Shown here: one piece after another, positions 43,569-52,938 of the stretch
Layout: the number at the start of each line of letters is the position of its first letter
Numbering within the stretch: position 1 is the stretch's first letter
Assembly: GCA_963818695.1 (NCBI GenBank)
Contig: CAWFTG010000003.1
Location: 310,001-374,000, forward strand
Reading direction: 5' to 3'
Length of the DNA stretch: 64,000 nt
Source of the DNA: AP-15 sp963818695
GTDB taxonomy: Bacteria; Pseudomonadota; Alphaproteobacteria; ATCC43930; CGMCC-115725
Notes under the pieces: generated by a model
The model's input: only the letters and a program-made list of their open reading frames with translations
The model's database searches: none
Told to the model about the DNA's origin: nothing
Made by a program: the position numbers and the translations under genes

Positions 43569-44784
43569 GCTCTGTCAGCCGGCTTGCGGCCGCCGCCAGC
43601 GCATCCGCGGCGAAATCAGCCTCTGCCGCCGTCGTGAAGCGCCCAAGGCCGATGCGGATCGAGGCGTTGGCGAGCGTATCCGGAAGCCCGAGCGCGCGCA
43701 GCACATAAGAGGGTTCGACCGATGCTGAGGTGCAGGCCGAGCCGGTCGAGATTGCAAGGCTCGGAACGGCCTCAATCAGCGTTAGTGCCGGGATCTCAGG
43801 AAAAGAGAGGTTGAGACTGCCGGGTAGCCGTTGCTCGAGGTTGCCGTTGACGCGTAGCCCGGGGACGCGTCGAGCGAGGTTGCGCAAAAGGCTGTCTCTG
43901 AGGCGCCGGAGCCGTTCTGCTTCTTCGGCCATTTCGGCGCTAGCGATCGCCGCCGCCCGGCCGAGCCCGACGCAGAGCGGCGTCGGCAAGGTTCCCGAGC
44001 GCAGGCCCCGCTCCTGCCCGCCGCCATCGATCAGCGGCAGCAGCCGGACCCGTGGCCGGCGCCGGATGTAGAGAGCGCCAACTCCTTTGGGCCCGTAGAT
44101 CTTGTGGCCGGAAATCGACAGCAAGTCGATCTTCATCGCCCCGACATCGAGCGGGATCTTGCCGAAGGCCTGCGCGGCGTCGGTGTGGAACAGCACGCCC
44201 TTGGAACGGCACAGCGCACCGATCTCGGCGAGTGGCTGGATAATCCCGATCTCGTTGTGGGCGGCCATGACAGACACGAGGAGCGTTCGCTCGGACAACG
44301 ACCCTTCGAGAGCGGCGATCGAGAGGAGACCATTCGGCTCGACCGGCAAATAGGTGACCGCGAAACCTTCCCGCTCCAATTCCCGGCAGCTTTCGAGCAC
44401 GCATTTGTGCTCGGTCTGCAATGTCACGATGTGATCGCGCACCTGCCCATTCTGCGGGTGGGCGCGGGCGAAATGCGCCGCGCCCTTGATCGCAAGATTG
44501 TTCGCTTCGGTCGCGCCCGAGGTGAAGACGATCTCGCGCGGATCGGCTTAAATCAGCGCAGCAATCTCGCCGCGGGCGCGCTCGGTGGCCTCGGCGGCGG
44601 CACGGCCATAAGCGTGGCTGGTGCTGTGCGGGTTGCCGAAATGCTCGGTGAAGTACGGCAGCATCAACTCGAGGACACGCGGGTCGACCGGCGTCGTCGA
44701 TTGGTTGTCGAGATAGATGGGCGGCGTGTTGACGACCGGCTCGGAGGAAAGCCGCGAGCGCGGATCAGCAAGCATCGACGTCAT
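43549..44784 (-). CDS. iscS: Cysteine desulfurase IscS with an in-frame TAA
   Basis: IscS releases sulfur from cysteine for Fe-S and tRNA thiolation. Sequence from ATG 44784 (overlapping the nifS stop) to 43549 gives 411 codons. It contains YLDNQSTTPVDPR, FTSGATEANNLAIKG, the PLP lysine in SGHKIYGPKG and the active-site loop TGSACTSASVEPSYVLRALG. TAA at 44548-44550 interrupts it between GEIAALI and ADPREIVFTSG in the same frame; the sequence on both sides is conserved. GAA to TAA would be one base change. As printed no full-length protein is made. Confidence 0.85.
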
Positions 44785-45957
44785 GCCGCGCGCGCCTCCT
44801 CGGCGAGAGAACGGCAGCGCCGGTAGAGGGCGGTCCAAGCCCGCAGGAAATGGTCGACCTCGGCCTCGCTCGAGCTCCAGCCGAGGCTGAACTCGGATCG
44901 TCGAGGACGCGATCTCGGGATCGACCCGCATCGCCGCCAGTACATGGCTTGGTCCAACTTTGCCCGAAGAGCAGGCGGCGCCTGCACTGACCATTACGCC
45001 GTCGAGATCGAGGGCGACGACCTGAGTCTCCGCGGCAACCCCGGGCATCGCGATCGCCGAGGTATTGGGCAAGCGGGGTGCTGCAGCGCCGACCACGACG
45101 GCTTCGGGCGCGATCGCGGCGATCTCCGCTTCCAATCCATCGCGCAATCCGGCCACTCTCTCATAGGCGGCTACTTCTGCTGCGGCAGCAGCTGCAGCGG
45201 CGGCGAAACCGGCGATCCCGGGTAGGTTCTCGGTTCCGGCGCGGCGTCGGTGCTCCTGGCCGCCGCCGCGCAACAGCGGGGCCAGATCGACCCCGCCGGC
45301 CACAACGAGAGCGCCGACCCCCGGCGGGCCACCGAGTTTATGTGCCGACAATGTGATGAGATCGGCGCCGATCGTGCCGACCTCTAAGGCGACCTTGCCG
45401 GCAGCCTGGACGGCATCACAATGGAATATGGCGCCATGCCGGCGCGCAATCGAGACGATTTCGGCGATCGGCTGGAGAACGCCGGTCTCGTTGTTGGCGT
45501 ACATCACCGACACCAGAGCCGGGCGCAGATCGGCGCCGAGCAGCCGGTCGAGTTCGTCGAGAGCGACGATCCCGTCGCAACCGACCGGAATGATTTCGGC
45601 GGCTGGGACCGCGTAACGGACCGAATCGTGCTCGATCGCCGAAACGAGGACCCGCTCGCGCCCGGCACCAAGCAGGGCAAGGTGATTGGCCTCGGTCCCG
45701 CCGCTGACGAAAACCACGCCACTTGGATCCACATCGCCGAGCAGACGCGCCACAGCGTCGCGGGCGCGCTCGACAATCTGGCGCGCCGCTCGGCCGCGCC
45801 GATGCACCGAGGACGGGTTGCCCCAGCGGCCAAGCGCTTCCGACATGGCGGCAGCCGCCTGCGCCCGCAGCGGCGCCGTTGCGTTCCAATCAAGATAGCT
45901 CTCGATCCGCGGTATAGTTGGGCGCACCGAGCCGCCATTTGTGATGCCCGCTACCAT
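44781..45957 (-). CDS. NifS-type cysteine desulfurase, C-terminus frameshifted
   Basis: The second PLP cysteine desulfurase in the cluster, from ATG 45957. It shows YLDWNATAPLR, VFVSGGTEANHLALL, the PLP lysine in LSAHKLGGPPGVGAL and the active cysteine in SAGAACSSGKVGPSHVL. After STIRV the family end (SLGWSSSEAEVDHFLRAW) is in another frame; an extra base at about 44891 explains it, and the repaired length is 391 aa. In related genomes this paralogue stands between iscR and iscS. Its stop (44781) overlaps the iscS start. Confidence 0.85.
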
Positions 45958-45961
45958 CAGA

Positions 45962-46438
45962 TCAGCTCGTGCCGGCCGCCGCGGGGCCGCGAAAAGTTTC
46001 GCAGTGGATGCGACCGCTGGTCCCGAGGATGCGTCGCTCGCAGACGTCGGCGAGTGATACCGAACTCAGATAGAGGTGAATCTGATTGCCGAGTTCCTCC
46101 CACAAATCGTGGGTGAGACATCGGGTGCGATTGCCGCGACACCCGACCGGCGCGCCGGGAGCGCAGCGGGTGGCACGTATCGGCTCGTCAACCGCCAAAA
46201 TAATGTCGGCAATTCGGGTCTCACGGCGATCGTGCGCCAGCAGATAACCGCCGCCCGGACCGCGCACGCTCTTGACGAGCCCGTTCTTGCGCAGCATCGC
46301 AAAAAGCTGCTCGAGATAGGAGAGCGAGATTTCCTGCCGTTCGGCGATTTCGGCGAGCGAGACCGGATTGCCATCGCTGAATTGAGCGAGATCGACCATC
46401 GCCATCACGGCATAACGGCCCTTGGTGCTCAACCTCAT
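45962..46438 (-). CDS. iscR: Rrf2-family Fe-S regulator IscR
   Basis: A 158-aa regulator that senses Fe-S status through a 2Fe-2S cluster. The winged helix (MRLSTKGRYAVMAMVDLAQF, YLEQLFAMLRKNGLVKSVRG) and the cluster cysteines in RCAPGAPVGCRGNRTRCLTH are visible. It would repress the isc genes behind it. cysE lies 30 bp upstream on the same strand, so the promoter could precede cysE or be inside its end. Confidence 0.92.
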   Translation of the reverse strand: MRLSTKGRYAVMAMVDLAQFSDGNPVSLAEIAERQEISLSYLEQLFAMLRKNGLVKSVRGPGGGYLLAHDRRETRIADIILAVDEPIRATRCAPGAPVGCRGNRTRCLTHDLWEELGNQIHLYLSSVSLADVCERRILGTSGRIHCETFRGPAAAGTS

Positions 46439-46468
46439 CGTGGAGTCCTTGCGGAGGCTCGCATCTCG

Positions 46469-47227
46469 TCAATCGTCGTCCGTGCCGTTGCCGGCAGAGG
46501 TCGCAACGAGCCGGAGCGAAGGCTGCTCGCCCGTGGCCGGATCACGGGCCGGGACTTGCCCTACCTTCTTCTCTTCGAGTTCTGTGACTCGCGCTCGAAG
46601 GCTCGTGACCTCGTCCAGCAATCCGTTGAGGGCGCGGGCGATCGGGTCCGGTATGTCGCCGCAAACGGCGTAAGGCTGGAACGCAAGCTTCAATTCGCTG
46701 GATGCGCTGCGACGCGCGACCTGACGCGCCGGGTTGCCGACCATGGTGGCTCCGTCGGGCACCTCCGTCAGCACCACGGCAGCCGCCCCGATACGCGCGC
46801 CGTCGCCGACGCGAAATGGCCCCAGCACCTGTGCTCCCGAGCCGACAATAACGCCGTTACCGATCGTCGGATGGCGCTTTGCGCCCCGAGTGAGCGATGT
46901 ACCGCCGAGCGTTACACCTTGATAGAGCGTGACATCGTCACCCACATCGGCGGTTTCGCCGATCACCACCCCCATGCCATGGTCAATGAATACCCGCCTT
47001 CCGATGCGTGCCGCAGGGTGAATTTCAATGCCGGTGAGCACACGGCCGAAATGCGAAACAAACCTGCCGGCAAGAAGCCACCCGCGTTGCCATAGCCAAT
47101 GCGCGAAGCGATGATAGAGCAGCGCGTGGAACCCAGGGTAGCACAACACCACTTCCAGCCGCGATCGGGCAGCGGGATCGCGGGCAAGAGTAGCATCTAT
47201 TTGTTCCCGCAGGTTTTTCAAAAGCAT
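46469..47227 (-). CDS. cysE: Serine O-acetyltransferase
   Basis: A 252-aa left-handed beta-helix enzyme making O-acetylserine for cysteine synthesis. Its hexapeptide repeats (GIEIHPAARIGRRVFIDHGM, GVVIGETADVGDDVTLYQGV, GGTSLTRGAKRHPTIGNGVI) contain the catalytic histidine. The N-terminus is shorter than in E. coli CysE. Genomic linkage with iscR and the desulfurases ties cysteine supply to cluster assembly. Confidence 0.93.
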   Translation of the reverse strand: MLLKNLREQIDATLARDPAARSRLEVVLCYPGFHALLYHRFAHWLWQRGWLLAGRFVSHFGRVLTGIEIHPAARIGRRVFIDHGMGVVIGETADVGDDVTLYQGVTLGGTSLTRGAKRHPTIGNGVIVGSGAQVLGPFRVGDGARIGAAAVVLTEVPDGATMVGNPARQVARRSASSELKLAFQPYAVCGDIPDPIARALNGLLDEVTSLRARVTELEEKKVGQVPARDPATGEQPSLRLVATSAGNGTDDD

Positions 47228-47404
47228 CGCAATCCCTATCTATGTTAGGCTAGCGCTGCTGGCGCGGGACCGCGCCGCCTCGCGGAGGCGGCCCGAGCGA
47301 ACATATAATTGTCCGACGAATGTGATCAAGAATTACGGACACATGGAGAACCCCACAGCGCGACAATCTCCGACTGGCGTAGTGGGATTTAAGCTGGACC
47401 GACA

Positions 47405-48088
47405 ATGCCCGATGTGATCATCAACGGCCCGGATGGCCGAATCGAGGCGCGCTACCATCATGCCCGTGCTGCGGCCGCGCCGATGGCGGTCGTTCTGCAT
47501 CCTCATCCGCAACAAGGCGGCACGATGCACAACAAAGTGGTGTACGCCTTGTACCAGTGTTTTGTGCGCCGCGGTTTCTCCACCTTGCGGTTCAACTTCC
47601 GCGGCGTCGGGCGCAGCCAGGGCAGCTTCGACCGCGGCGAGGGCGAGCTTTCCGACGCTGCCGCGGCGCTCGATTGGATGCAGACCTATAATCCGAACGC
47701 CGGGTCGTGCTGGGTCGCCGGTTTCTCGTTCGGCGCCTGGATCGGCATGCAATTGCTGATGCGGCGGCCGGAAATCGAGAGCTTTATTTCGGTCGCGCCG
47801 CCCGCCAATTTGTACGACTTCACGTTTCTGGCGCCGTGCCCGTCATCGGGTCTGATATTGCAGGGTGACCAGGATTCGGTGGTGCCGGTCGAGGCTGTGC
47901 AAAAGCTCGTAACCAAGCTGTCGCACCAGCGCGACATCAAAATCGACTTCCGCAAGATCCCCGGCGCCGATCATCATTTCGCCGATCAAGTCGACGCCCT
48001 GGTTACTCACGTGGACAGCTATATTGGCAACCACGCGGGCGCCACCAGTAAACCACGAATCTCGTCCCAGGGCCGCGGCACCCGCTGA
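47405..48088 (+). CDS. Alpha/beta hydrolase (dienelactone-hydrolase-like)
   Basis: A 227-aa alpha/beta hydrolase. Conserved features are LHPHPQQGGTMHNKVVYALY, FNFRGVGRSQGSFD, the nucleophile elbow GFSFGAWIGM, and GDQDSVVPVE with GADHHF for the acid and histidine. Such proteins occur beside isc or suf clusters in alphaproteobacteria without a known function. It is divergent from cysE over a 177-bp gap and converges on purA. Confidence 0.85.
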   Translation: MPDVIINGPDGRIEARYHHARAAAAPMAVVLHPHPQQGGTMHNKVVYALYQCFVRRGFSTLRFNFRGVGRSQGSFDRGEGELSDAAAALDWMQTYNPNAGSCWVAGFSFGAWIGMQLLMRRPEIESFISVAPPANLYDFTFLAPCPSSGLILQGDQDSVVPVEAVQKLVTKLSHQRDIKIDFRKIPGADHHFADQVDALVTHVDSYIGNHAGATSKPRISSQGRGTR

Positions 48089-48121
48089 GCAAAGGCGCCC
48101 CCTGGGAGACCGAAGGCGATC

Positions 48122-49414
48122 TCAATCGGCGAAAGGGTCACGCACCAGGACGGTATCTTCGCGTTCGGGGCTGGTCGACAGAAGGGCGACAGGGGCGCCG
48201 ATCAGCTCTTCCAGCCGTCGGATGTATTTGATCGCGATGGCCGGCAGATCGGCCCATGAGCGTGCTCCGCGGGTGCTTTCCTGCCAGCCCTCGGCGGTCT
48301 CGTAGACCGGCTCGACCTCGGCCTGAGCCGTCATTCCTGCCGGGAAGTAGTCGTAGGTGATGCCGCCAAGGCGATAGGCGGTGCAGAACTCGACCCGGTC
48401 GAAGCCGTCGAGCACATCGAGCTTGGTCAAGGCGATGCCATCAATGCCGCCCAGCCGGATAGCTTGCCGGACCGCGACGGCGTCGAACCAGCCGCAGCGG
48501 CGCCGCCGGCCGGTGACGACGCCGAACTCGCGCCCGCGCTCGCCGAGGGTGCGGCCAACCTCGTTATTCAACTCGGTCGGAAAGGGGCCGCTGCCGACCC
48601 GGGTCGTGTATGCCTTGGTGATGCCGAGAACAAACCCTACGGCACCGGGCGCAATACCCGAGCCGGCGGCGGCCTGCCCGGCGACCGTGTTCGAAGACGT
48701 GACGTAGGGGTAGGTGCCGTGATCGACATCGAGCATTGCACCCTGCGCCCCCTCGAACAGAATGCGCCGGCCGGTGCGCCTGGCCTCATCGAGCAGACGC
48801 CACACCGGCTCGGCATAGGGCAGGATGCGCGGCGCGATCTGGTGCAGCTTGGCGATCAGTTTGCCGCGATCGATCTCGGGCTTGTCGAGCCCGCGCAACA
48901 GCGCGTTGTGGTGCAGCAGCAGCTGATCGACGCGCTGTTCGAGCGCTTGCGGGTCGGCCAGGTCGCACACCCTGAGCGCCCGGCGCCCGACCTTGTCTTC
49001 ATAAGCCGGACCGATGCCCCGGCCGGTCGTGCCGATCTTACTGTCGCTGAGCCGTTCCTCGCGGGCACGATCGAGCGCGCCGTGTGAGGGCAGGATCAGC
49101 GCGGCATTGTCGGCAAGCTTCAAATTTCCGGGATCGACCTCAACGCCCTTGGCACGGATCGCGTCGATCTCGTCGATCAGCGCCCACGGATCGACGACTA
49201 CCCCGTTGCCGATGATCGACAGCTTGCCAGGCCGCACGACCCCCGACGGGAGCAGGCTCAGTTTGTACTCGACATTGCCGATGACGAGGGTGTGGCCGGC
49301 ATTGTGCCCGCCCTGAAAACGAACCACGACATCGGCTCGCTCCGACAGCCAGTCGACGATCTTGCCCTTGCCCTCGTCACCCCATTGCGCACCGATAACG
49401 GCGACGTTGCCCAT
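48122..49414 (-). CDS. purA: Adenylosuccinate synthetase
   Basis: PurA converts IMP and aspartate to adenylosuccinate in AMP synthesis. The 430-aa product begins NVAVIGAQWGDEGKGKIVDW, with the GTP loop, and has QGGHNAGHTLV, TTGRGIGPAYEDK and VTGRRRRCGWFD. It is downstream of hisZ with a 12-bp gap; the arrangement serA-hisZ-purA is conserved in alphaproteobacteria. Confidence 0.96.
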   Translation of the reverse strand: MGNVAVIGAQWGDEGKGKIVDWLSERADVVVRFQGGHNAGHTLVIGNVEYKLSLLPSGVVRPGKLSIIGNGVVVDPWALIDEIDAIRAKGVEVDPGNLKLADNAALILPSHGALDRAREERLSDSKIGTTGRGIGPAYEDKVGRRALRVCDLADPQALEQRVDQLLLHHNALLRGLDKPEIDRGKLIAKLHQIAPRILPYAEPVWRLLDEARRTGRRILFEGAQGAMLDVDHGTYPYVTSSNTVAGQAAAGSGIAPGAVGFVLGITKAYTTRVGSGPFPTELNNEVGRTLGERGREFGVVTGRRRRCGWFDAVAVRQAIRLGGIDGIALTKLDVLDGFDRVEFCTAYRLGGITYDYFPAGMTAQAEVEPVYETAEGWQESTRGARSWADLPAIAIKYIRRLEELIGAPVALLSTSPEREDTVLVRDPFAD

Positions 49415-49426
49415 CTAGCGCCTCCT

Positions 49427-50581
49427 TTACCCGGCCACCACCGGCACACCCTGTTCGAGAACATAGCCGCAGCCGAGCCGGCGCGCCTCTGCGCGCCAAT
49501 CGACGGCCGGGTCGAGGGCGGCGACAGTGATCCAGCCGCTCTCGCGCAGTTCGCGACTGAGGGTACGATCGGCGCCGAACGGCAGCAGCAAGCGCCTCGG
49601 CGAGGCGGCGGGCGGCAAGGTTCGCAGGATCGTGTCGGTGTACAGCGTGAACCCGGTCGCCGGTTCGGGTTCGGCCGGATCGCCGGCGTGATAGCGGCCG
49701 CCGCGGCCGAGTTCACCGACCGGACGCGGTGTGGCCGCGAAAAGCGTAAAGCTGATCCCGGTATGGTACTCGAAGCCACGGTTCTCGACCGGATCGACTG
49801 TCACCTTGAGTTCCGGGGCCGCCTCCGAGAGGCCATCGAGCACGTTGCCCAGCCGGACCCGTTCGGCGCGGGCTCGCGCCGGCAGATCGAGACGATCGAG
49901 GACCGCCAACGTGACGGCAGCCGGCCCCGCCGCCGCCAACAAACTCCCGAAGAGTCCGCCGGCCTCTCCTGCGACTGCCGCAACCGCTGCCGCATCCTTG
50001 TGGTCGAGCGCGGAGCGCAGCGCCACCGCGCGCTCTCCGGCAATGCCATAGGCCTCGGCGACCGCCGGCACCAGGGTCGGCAGAGTGATGTCGACCGACA
50101 AACCCGGCACGCCGATCGCGGCCAGCGCCTCGCCGGCAACCGCTATCGCCTCGACATCGGCGGCCGGTCCCGCCGCCCCGATCAGCTCGGCGCCGACTTG
50201 GCCGATTTGGCGCTCGGACCGGATCTCGGAGCCGGTGACTCGCAACACCTGGCCGGCATAGCTGAGGCGCAACGGCCGCGGCGCGTCGCCGAGCCGCGTC
50301 GCGGCGATCCGCGCGATCTGTGGCGTCATGTCGGCGCGCACGCCGATCATCCGGTGCGAGGCCGGGTCCATCATGCGAAAGGTGGCGGTTGCCATCGCCG
50401 CCCCGGCGCCGGAGAACAGCGTGTCTTCGAATTCGACGAGCGGCGGCTTGACACGTTCGTAGCCATGCGCGGCCAATGTCGTCATTAACTGCGCCACGAC
50501 TTGCGCCTCGATCTCCGCCTCGGGCGGCAGAAGATCGTGCATGCCGGTCGGCAGCAGAGCCGGGTGCGGGGCGTCGGTCAT
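49427..50581 (-). CDS. hisZ: ATP phosphoribosyltransferase regulatory subunit HisZ
   Basis: HisZ is a catalytically inactive HisRS paralogue that activates the short form of HisG, the first enzyme of histidine synthesis. The 384-aa product has a class II synthetase-like core (GMHDLLPPEAE, RMIGVRADMTPQIARIAATR, FEYHTGISFTLFA) without a tRNA anticodon domain. hisG is not in the window. ATG 50581 is 19 bp after serA and 12 bp before purA. Confidence 0.93.
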   Translation of the reverse strand: MTDAPHPALLPTGMHDLLPPEAEIEAQVVAQLMTTLAAHGYERVKPPLVEFEDTLFSGAGAAMATATFRMMDPASHRMIGVRADMTPQIARIAATRLGDAPRPLRLSYAGQVLRVTGSEIRSERQIGQVGAELIGAAGPAADVEAIAVAGEALAAIGVPGLSVDITLPTLVPAVAEAYGIAGERAVALRSALDHKDAAAVAAVAGEAGGLFGSLLAAAGPAAVTLAVLDRLDLPARARAERVRLGNVLDGLSEAAPELKVTVDPVENRGFEYHTGISFTLFAATPRPVGELGRGGRYHAGDPAEPEPATGFTLYTDTILRTLPPAASPRRLLLPFGADRTLSRELRESGWITVAALDPAVDWRAEARRLGCGYVLEQGVPVVAG

Positions 50582-50599
50582 GGCGTCGTCATTTGCACC

Positions 50600-52177
50600 T
50601 TAGAACCGAAGTGACTTAACCTGGATAACGTTGGGTAGCGCGCGGACGGTGTCGAGAATGGCCGGGGTCAGCGGCTGATCGACCTCGACCAACGCGATAG
50701 CGTCCTGGCCCGGAGCGGCCCGGCCGAGATGGAAAGTGGCAATGTTTACTGCGGCCGCGCCCAGCGCATTGCCGAGCGCGCCGATGAAGCCGGGTTTGTC
50801 GTAATTGCGCACAAACAGCATGTTGCCGCCGAGCTCGGCTTCGAGCGGGATCCCCTCGACCGAGACGATGCGCGGCTTGTCGCCGGCGAACAGGGTGCCG
50901 CCTATCTCCCGAGTACGCCTTTCGGTCGTGACGATAACTCGTATCAGGGTCTGGTAATCGACCGGCTCGGCGCGCCGCGTCTCGCTGACGCGGATGTCGC
51001 GTTCGCGGCAGATCTCCGGCGCATTGACCATATTGACCGTGGCGAGCTGCGGCGACAGCAACCCGGTCAGTGCGATCGCGGTCAATGGCTTGACATTGAG
51101 TTCGGCGACCGCCCCTTCGTATTCGACGGCGACCGCGGTAACGCCGGTCTCGGTCAGCTGCCCGGCAAAGCTCCCGAGCTGTTGGGCGAGCTTCATGTAA
51201 GGGTTGAGCCGCTTGGCCTCTTCGGCGGTCAGGGAAGGCACATTGACCGCATTCGATACGGCGCCGGTCAGCAGGAAATCCGCCATTTGCTCGGCGATCT
51301 GCAACGCCACGTTCTCCTGTGCCTCGCTTGTCGCGGCGCCGAGATGGGGCGTCGCGACGACGTTGTCGCGCCCGAACAGCGGGTTCTCACGCGCCGGCTC
51401 GTCGATAAAGACATCGATTGCCGCGCCGGCGACATGACCCCTGTCGAGCGCCGCGGCGAGATCATATTCGACGACGAGGCCGCCGCGGGCGCAGTTCACC
51501 AGGCGCACACCGCGCTTCATCTTGGCAATCGCGCCGGCGTCGATCAGGTTTTTGGTGGCCTCGGTGAGCGGGGTATGGAGGGTAATGAAGTCGGCGCGGG
51601 CAAAGAGCGCATCGAGCGACACCTTTTCGATGCCGAGATCGACCGCCCGCTCGGGCGACAGGAAGGGATCGTAAGCAATCACCTTCATGCGCAGGCCCAA
51701 GGCCCGCTCGGCGACAATCGAGCCGACATTGCCGCAGCCGATGACGCCGAGCGTCTTGCCGGTGAGTTCAACCCCCATAAAGCGCGACTTCTCCCATTTG
51801 CCGGCCTGCGTCGAGCGGTCGGCCGCCGGGATCTCACGGCACAACGCAAACAGCATCGCGATCGTATGCTCGGCGGCCGTGATCGAGTTGCCGTACGGGG
51901 TATTCATCACGACAATGCCGCGCTGTGTCGCCGCTGCGACATCGATATTGTCGACGCCGATACCGGCCCGGCCGATGACCTTGAGCTGCGGGGCGCGCGA
52001 CAGCAGACCGGCTGTCACTTTGGTCGCCGAGCGAACGGCGAGGCCGTCGCAACCGGCGATGCGCGCTTTAACTTCCTCTGCGGGGAGACCTGGAGCTAGC
52101 TCAACCTGAATCCCGCGCGCGGCAAAGATCTCGGCCGCGCGCGGGCTCAAAGCATCCGAGATCAACACCTTCGGCAT
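50600..52177 (-). CDS. serA: D-3-phosphoglycerate dehydrogenase
   Basis: SerA starts serine synthesis from 3-phosphoglycerate. The 525-aa form has the dehydrogenase domain (LGVIGCGNVGSIVAERALG, NCARGGLVVEYDL, catalytic HLGAAT), an intervening domain (about 320-445) and a C-terminal ACT domain (NIATFHLGRAAPGQDAIALV), the long type seen in alphaproteobacteria. serC is 760 bp upstream on the same strand, separated by two small ORFs. Confidence 0.96.
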   Translation of the reverse strand: MPKVLISDALSPRAAEIFAARGIQVELAPGLPAEEVKARIAGCDGLAVRSATKVTAGLLSRAPQLKVIGRAGIGVDNIDVAAATQRGIVVMNTPYGNSITAAEHTIAMLFALCREIPAADRSTQAGKWEKSRFMGVELTGKTLGVIGCGNVGSIVAERALGLRMKVIAYDPFLSPERAVDLGIEKVSLDALFARADFITLHTPLTEATKNLIDAGAIAKMKRGVRLVNCARGGLVVEYDLAAALDRGHVAGAAIDVFIDEPARENPLFGRDNVVATPHLGAATSEAQENVALQIAEQMADFLLTGAVSNAVNVPSLTAEEAKRLNPYMKLAQQLGSFAGQLTETGVTAVAVEYEGAVAELNVKPLTAIALTGLLSPQLATVNMVNAPEICRERDIRVSETRRAEPVDYQTLIRVIVTTERRTREIGGTLFAGDKPRIVSVEGIPLEAELGGNMLFVRNYDKPGFIGALGNALGAAAVNIATFHLGRAAPGQDAIALVEVDQPLTPAILDTVRALPNVIQVKSLRF

Positions 52178-52273
52178 TTAGCGCTCCGACTTTATAGAAG
52201 TTCACGATGGGACAGCGAGAACCAACTTTTTTGCAATCGATCGCGGTGCTCACAGAGCGATTTTCCTAAATGT

Positions 52274-52501
52274 CTAAGTAGTTTTCAACATTTTCACCAA
52301 CACCTCCATGCCACCTTCCACCTTTTCGTCCCCAAAGAAGCGCGAAATTTCCAAATGGTCGTCTTCAAATACATCGATCTCAACGCGCTCTCCAATAATC
52401 GTGACTGACAGCCGGATCGCATCCGGCCGTGTCCGCTCGATAAAGAAATGCAACCGAGCTTCTTCGAGCATGCGCATCGTCTTAAATAACGCAGATGCCA
52501 T
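52274..52501 (-). CDS. Small conserved protein of unknown function (75 aa)
   Basis: A 75-aa protein from ATG 52501 (GGGAG upstream). It begins MASALFKTMRMLEEARLHFF and shows a beta-strand-like centre (SVTIIGERVEIDVFEDDHLE) with ISRFFGDEKVEGG near the end. I know similar small proteins from other proteobacteria but no function is assigned. Together with the 65-aa ORF at 52734-52931 it separates serA from serC. Confidence 0.55.
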   Translation of the reverse strand: MASALFKTMRMLEEARLHFFIERTRPDAIRLSVTIIGERVEIDVFEDDHLEISRFFGDEKVEGGMEVLVKMLKTT

Positions 52502-52540
52502 TTCCGGGCTCCCGCCTTGGCTCCTAGTGTTTAGACGCAT

Positions 52541-52733
52541 ACAGATGATTCAATGCGATACGCCCGCCCTCGTCTTCCCGTGGGGCTTCACCCCGCAAAA
52601 TTGTTCCGTGGGGAAGGCCGGGACCCATTTCTGCCATGAGCAAACCGGCCCTTCGCCGGTGTGACGGGACTTTGATGTGAGCCTTGTTCCCCTTGCCGAG
52701 CGAATCTTCCCGTATGGTCTGAACGCTAGCTCG
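52541..52733. other. Gap with palindromic repeat-like sequence
   Basis: The interval between the two small ORFs contains a short hairpin (CCGGC...GCCGG around 52643-52660) in a sequence of the style of the dispersed alphaproteobacterial repeats. No gene is supported. Confidence 0.4.
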
Positions 52734-52931
52734 TTACTTCCGAAACCGGGTGTCGAATAGCAGTTTCCTCGCTGTCTGAGCCGATCGATCTCCTGTTTTC
52801 GCAGCCTCCAATACATTGTCGACGAGCGCATCGAGTAACTCGCCAGGAAACACGCGCAAAACGCTCGCCCTACAGTTCTGTGCAATAAACTCCCGACAGG
52901 TCTGCTGCGGTAAACCCTGTATCAACCGCAT
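52734..52931 (-). CDS. Small ORF of unknown function (65 aa)
   Basis: A 65-aa ORF from ATG 52931, 7 bp after the serC stop and on the same strand. The sequence reads REFIAQNCRASVLRVFPGEL, then LDALVDNVLEAAKTGDRSAQ and TARKLLFDTRFRK. This resembles small, uncharacterised helical proteins that occur widely in alphaproteobacteria and sometimes at the C-terminus of larger exported proteins. No start signal of note, and no function is known to me. Confidence 0.5.
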   Translation of the reverse strand: MRLIQGLPQQTCREFIAQNCRASVLRVFPGELLDALVDNVLEAAKTGDRSAQTARKLLFDTRFRK

Positions 52932-52938
52932 AGGTCAT

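Noticed and set aside
44548..44550. Read-through or recoded amino acid at the iscS stop
   Set aside because: TAA is not a selenocysteine codon and I see no recoding element; mutation or consensus error is simpler.
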